A stretch of 64,000 nt of DNA from Thuidium tamariscinum. Its lineage: Eukaryota > Streptophyta > Bryopsida > Hypnales > Thuidiaceae. This document shows positions 62,346 to 64,000 of the stretch, piece by piece (within the stretch, counting starts at the first letter, position 1; the number at the start of each line of letters is the position of its first letter). A program made the translations under genes and the position numbers. Location: NCBI GenBank assembly GCA_947034885.2, contig OX344754.2:8935001-8999000 (forward strand). The letters run 5' to 3'. Below the pieces are notes generated by a model that had not been told where the DNA came from, made no database searches, and was given only the letters and a program-made list of their open reading frames with translations.

Positions 62346-64000
62346 GAAGGAAGGAGATTGGTAGACAATTTTTCACCCATTCTAGCAATTGCAATGATCA
62401 AATCCATGAAAATAGGGAGCATTTCCATCTCTATGCTAATTGATTCCCTCAATTGTAATTTTTTTAGTGAAGAATCATTGAGTTTGTGATTTAAATGGAT
62501 ATTTTGCTCCAATGGAAGGGAATGATTTACAAAGGCAATTTAGGTCATGGTAGCCACTTGTATAATCGATACCATTCTTGAAGGAGTGTTAGTTGTACCA
62601 ATGAAAAGTGAGTATATTATTACTTCATTGTATTAGAGTGGGTTTTCCTTGTATCTTCTTTTGGAGCATACAATCTAGTGGCCACAATGCTCCTAAGAAA
62701 TGGTTCAAAAATTTGACTTTTAGGCACTTTAAATTCACACTTTAAATAGGAATTTGAAACCTAAAATTCTCAAATGATAGTAGTGCATTGAACTTGGGTT
62801 ACAATTTTTTTAATGGAAATTTTTTAATGTCAACTTTAATCTTGAACATTTTGTCTAGTAGGAAGATCATTTAGAGACAAAAGAAGTATAAGATCTTCTA
62901 AATTGACCTTTGATCTTGATGGCAATTGATTCCCTTTCTGTTGTAAAAAGAAATTTGTATCTTTTCAATGGCTTGGGGTCTCAAAAAGGTTGAACCATAA
63001 ATAAAAACAAAAAAAATTGGGTGTATAACCATTCAGTAACTAGGTTTCATAACATTTTGTAGCTTGCAAAGATGCTATGATGAGAGCCCTCTCTATGAAG
63101 TTCATTTAGTACTATTGATCGATTGCTTTGATTAGTGCTTCTTATTACTACTTTTTTCATTGATTGCTTTTGTAAACCTCTCACTATTTTCATACTTAAT
63201 GCTCCTTGCCTCCATAGCTATTGATGAAATGTAGAACATTCCACATCATTTATTGGGGGAATGAAAAGATGAAGAATATTCTACATCATTCTATTAGAGG
63301 AAAGGCAATGAACATAAAAGCTATTGAATGTTATATTAGGCTAAAATATGACTAGCTAAATTGTTGTAGTTAGTTCATTAGTATGATAGCAAATAAGCCT
63401 ATATTCATATTTAAGGGATGAAAAGTATGCAATTGATGTGTGGACATATCTAAAAATTTTCTTTGGAATGACCAAAATTTCATTTTTGTCAAGGTTGCCA
63501 AATTTGTCAACCATCATATTTTTTTTCTAGAGATAGTTTTTAGAATCCTATAAAGGAAATTCTATTAGCCTTTAATTTGAACAAAGATATTTGCAATTGG
63601 TTGGAAGTCAAAATAGTGAATTATACAAGTTGGAAAAATAAGTAATTCATTCGCAAAAATAACAATCCCTTGTTTTGACTAGATTGAAATTTTGCAAGAC
63701 TATTAGAAATGCTCTTATACTGTCTTGTGAAAAATTGATAAATAAAATTAAAGTACATGCTACCCTATCTCATTGTTAATTTCAACACATTGTAAGTAAA
63801 TTATATTTTTTAATCAACCAAGTTTCAACACTCATACATTAGAATTATAAAATTTCAAAATTTCAAAACTTTCATCCATTTCATTAACTTTTTTCTTTAT
63901 TCAACCAAATTTTCATTTCAGTTCAATATGTAGATTATTTTTACTTTCCAGCAAAGTATCATATAACATGATTTCTAAAAAGCATTCAACATTCGTATTT
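62346..64000. other. Intergenic AT-rich end of window
   Basis: Contains the MITE copy at 63048-63335 and otherwise nothing recognised on either strand. Confidence 0.55.
63048..63335. mobile_element. Diverged second copy of the 55289 MITE family (288 bp)
   Basis: The left end CATAACATTTTGTAGC and the right end GCTATTGAATGTTATA are one to three changes from the CATAACATTCAGTAGC consensus. The interior keeps GAACATTCCACATCATT and GAATATTCTACATCATTC, like the GGAATATTCCACACCATT of the other copy. Confidence 0.65.

Overview
This window is nuclear DNA from a land plant. The evidence is spliced genes with GT-AG introns of about 75 to 830 bp, plastid-targeted proteins (thylakoid FtsH, plastid cysteine desulfurase), telo-box motifs, and very AT-rich intergenic DNA full of CACTA-type and other terminal-inverted-repeat (TIR) elements. 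The species cannot be fixed from sequence alone; a non-flowering lineage such as a bryophyte or lycophyte is only a guess. No prokaryotic, viral, rRNA, tRNA or CRISPR feature was seen.

Layout. 1-797 holds the last two exons of a plastid NFS2/SufS-type cysteine desulfurase (+). 3760-7009 is a complete four-exon thylakoid FtsH protease of type A (-). Upstream of it is a fourfold 161-bp tandem repeat and a series of small TIR elements. 13244-17517 is a 13-exon UTP15 gene (+), encoding a WD40 subunit of the small-subunit processome. 19412-24256 is a nine-exon DUF707 gene (-), encoding a putative Golgi type II membrane protein, with a duplicated upstream segment. 25700-50300 (about 25 kb) has no convincing host gene. 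It contains two nearly identical 2.8-kb non-autonomous CACTA elements in inverted orientation, a 196-bp CACTA-type foldback MITE in both filled and empty state, two members of a roughly 730-bp TIR family with 4-bp target duplications, and several TA-flanked MITEs. 50341-52437 is a three-exon SCNM1-like gene (-). 55643-59539 is a nine-exon snurportin-1 gene (+). 59540-64000 is repeat-rich intergenic DNA.

The exon models were built by joining GT-AG boundaries. Every complete model keeps phase across all junctions: 721 aa FtsH, 523 aa UTP15, 449 aa DUF707, 254 aa SCNM1-like, 444 aa snurportin. Two genes act in or beside plastid biogenesis (iron-sulfur sulfur supply, thylakoid proteolysis). Three act in RNA and RNP biology (rRNA processing, minor-spliceosome splicing, snRNP import), and the last two of these are divergent neighbours. 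I treat this as chance neighbourhood, not an operon.

The most unusual content is the transposon archaeology. The window contains its own control sequence (an unoccupied copy of an insertion site), matching target duplications at three nesting levels, and size differences between the two CACTA copies that come from loss or gain of short repeat units.
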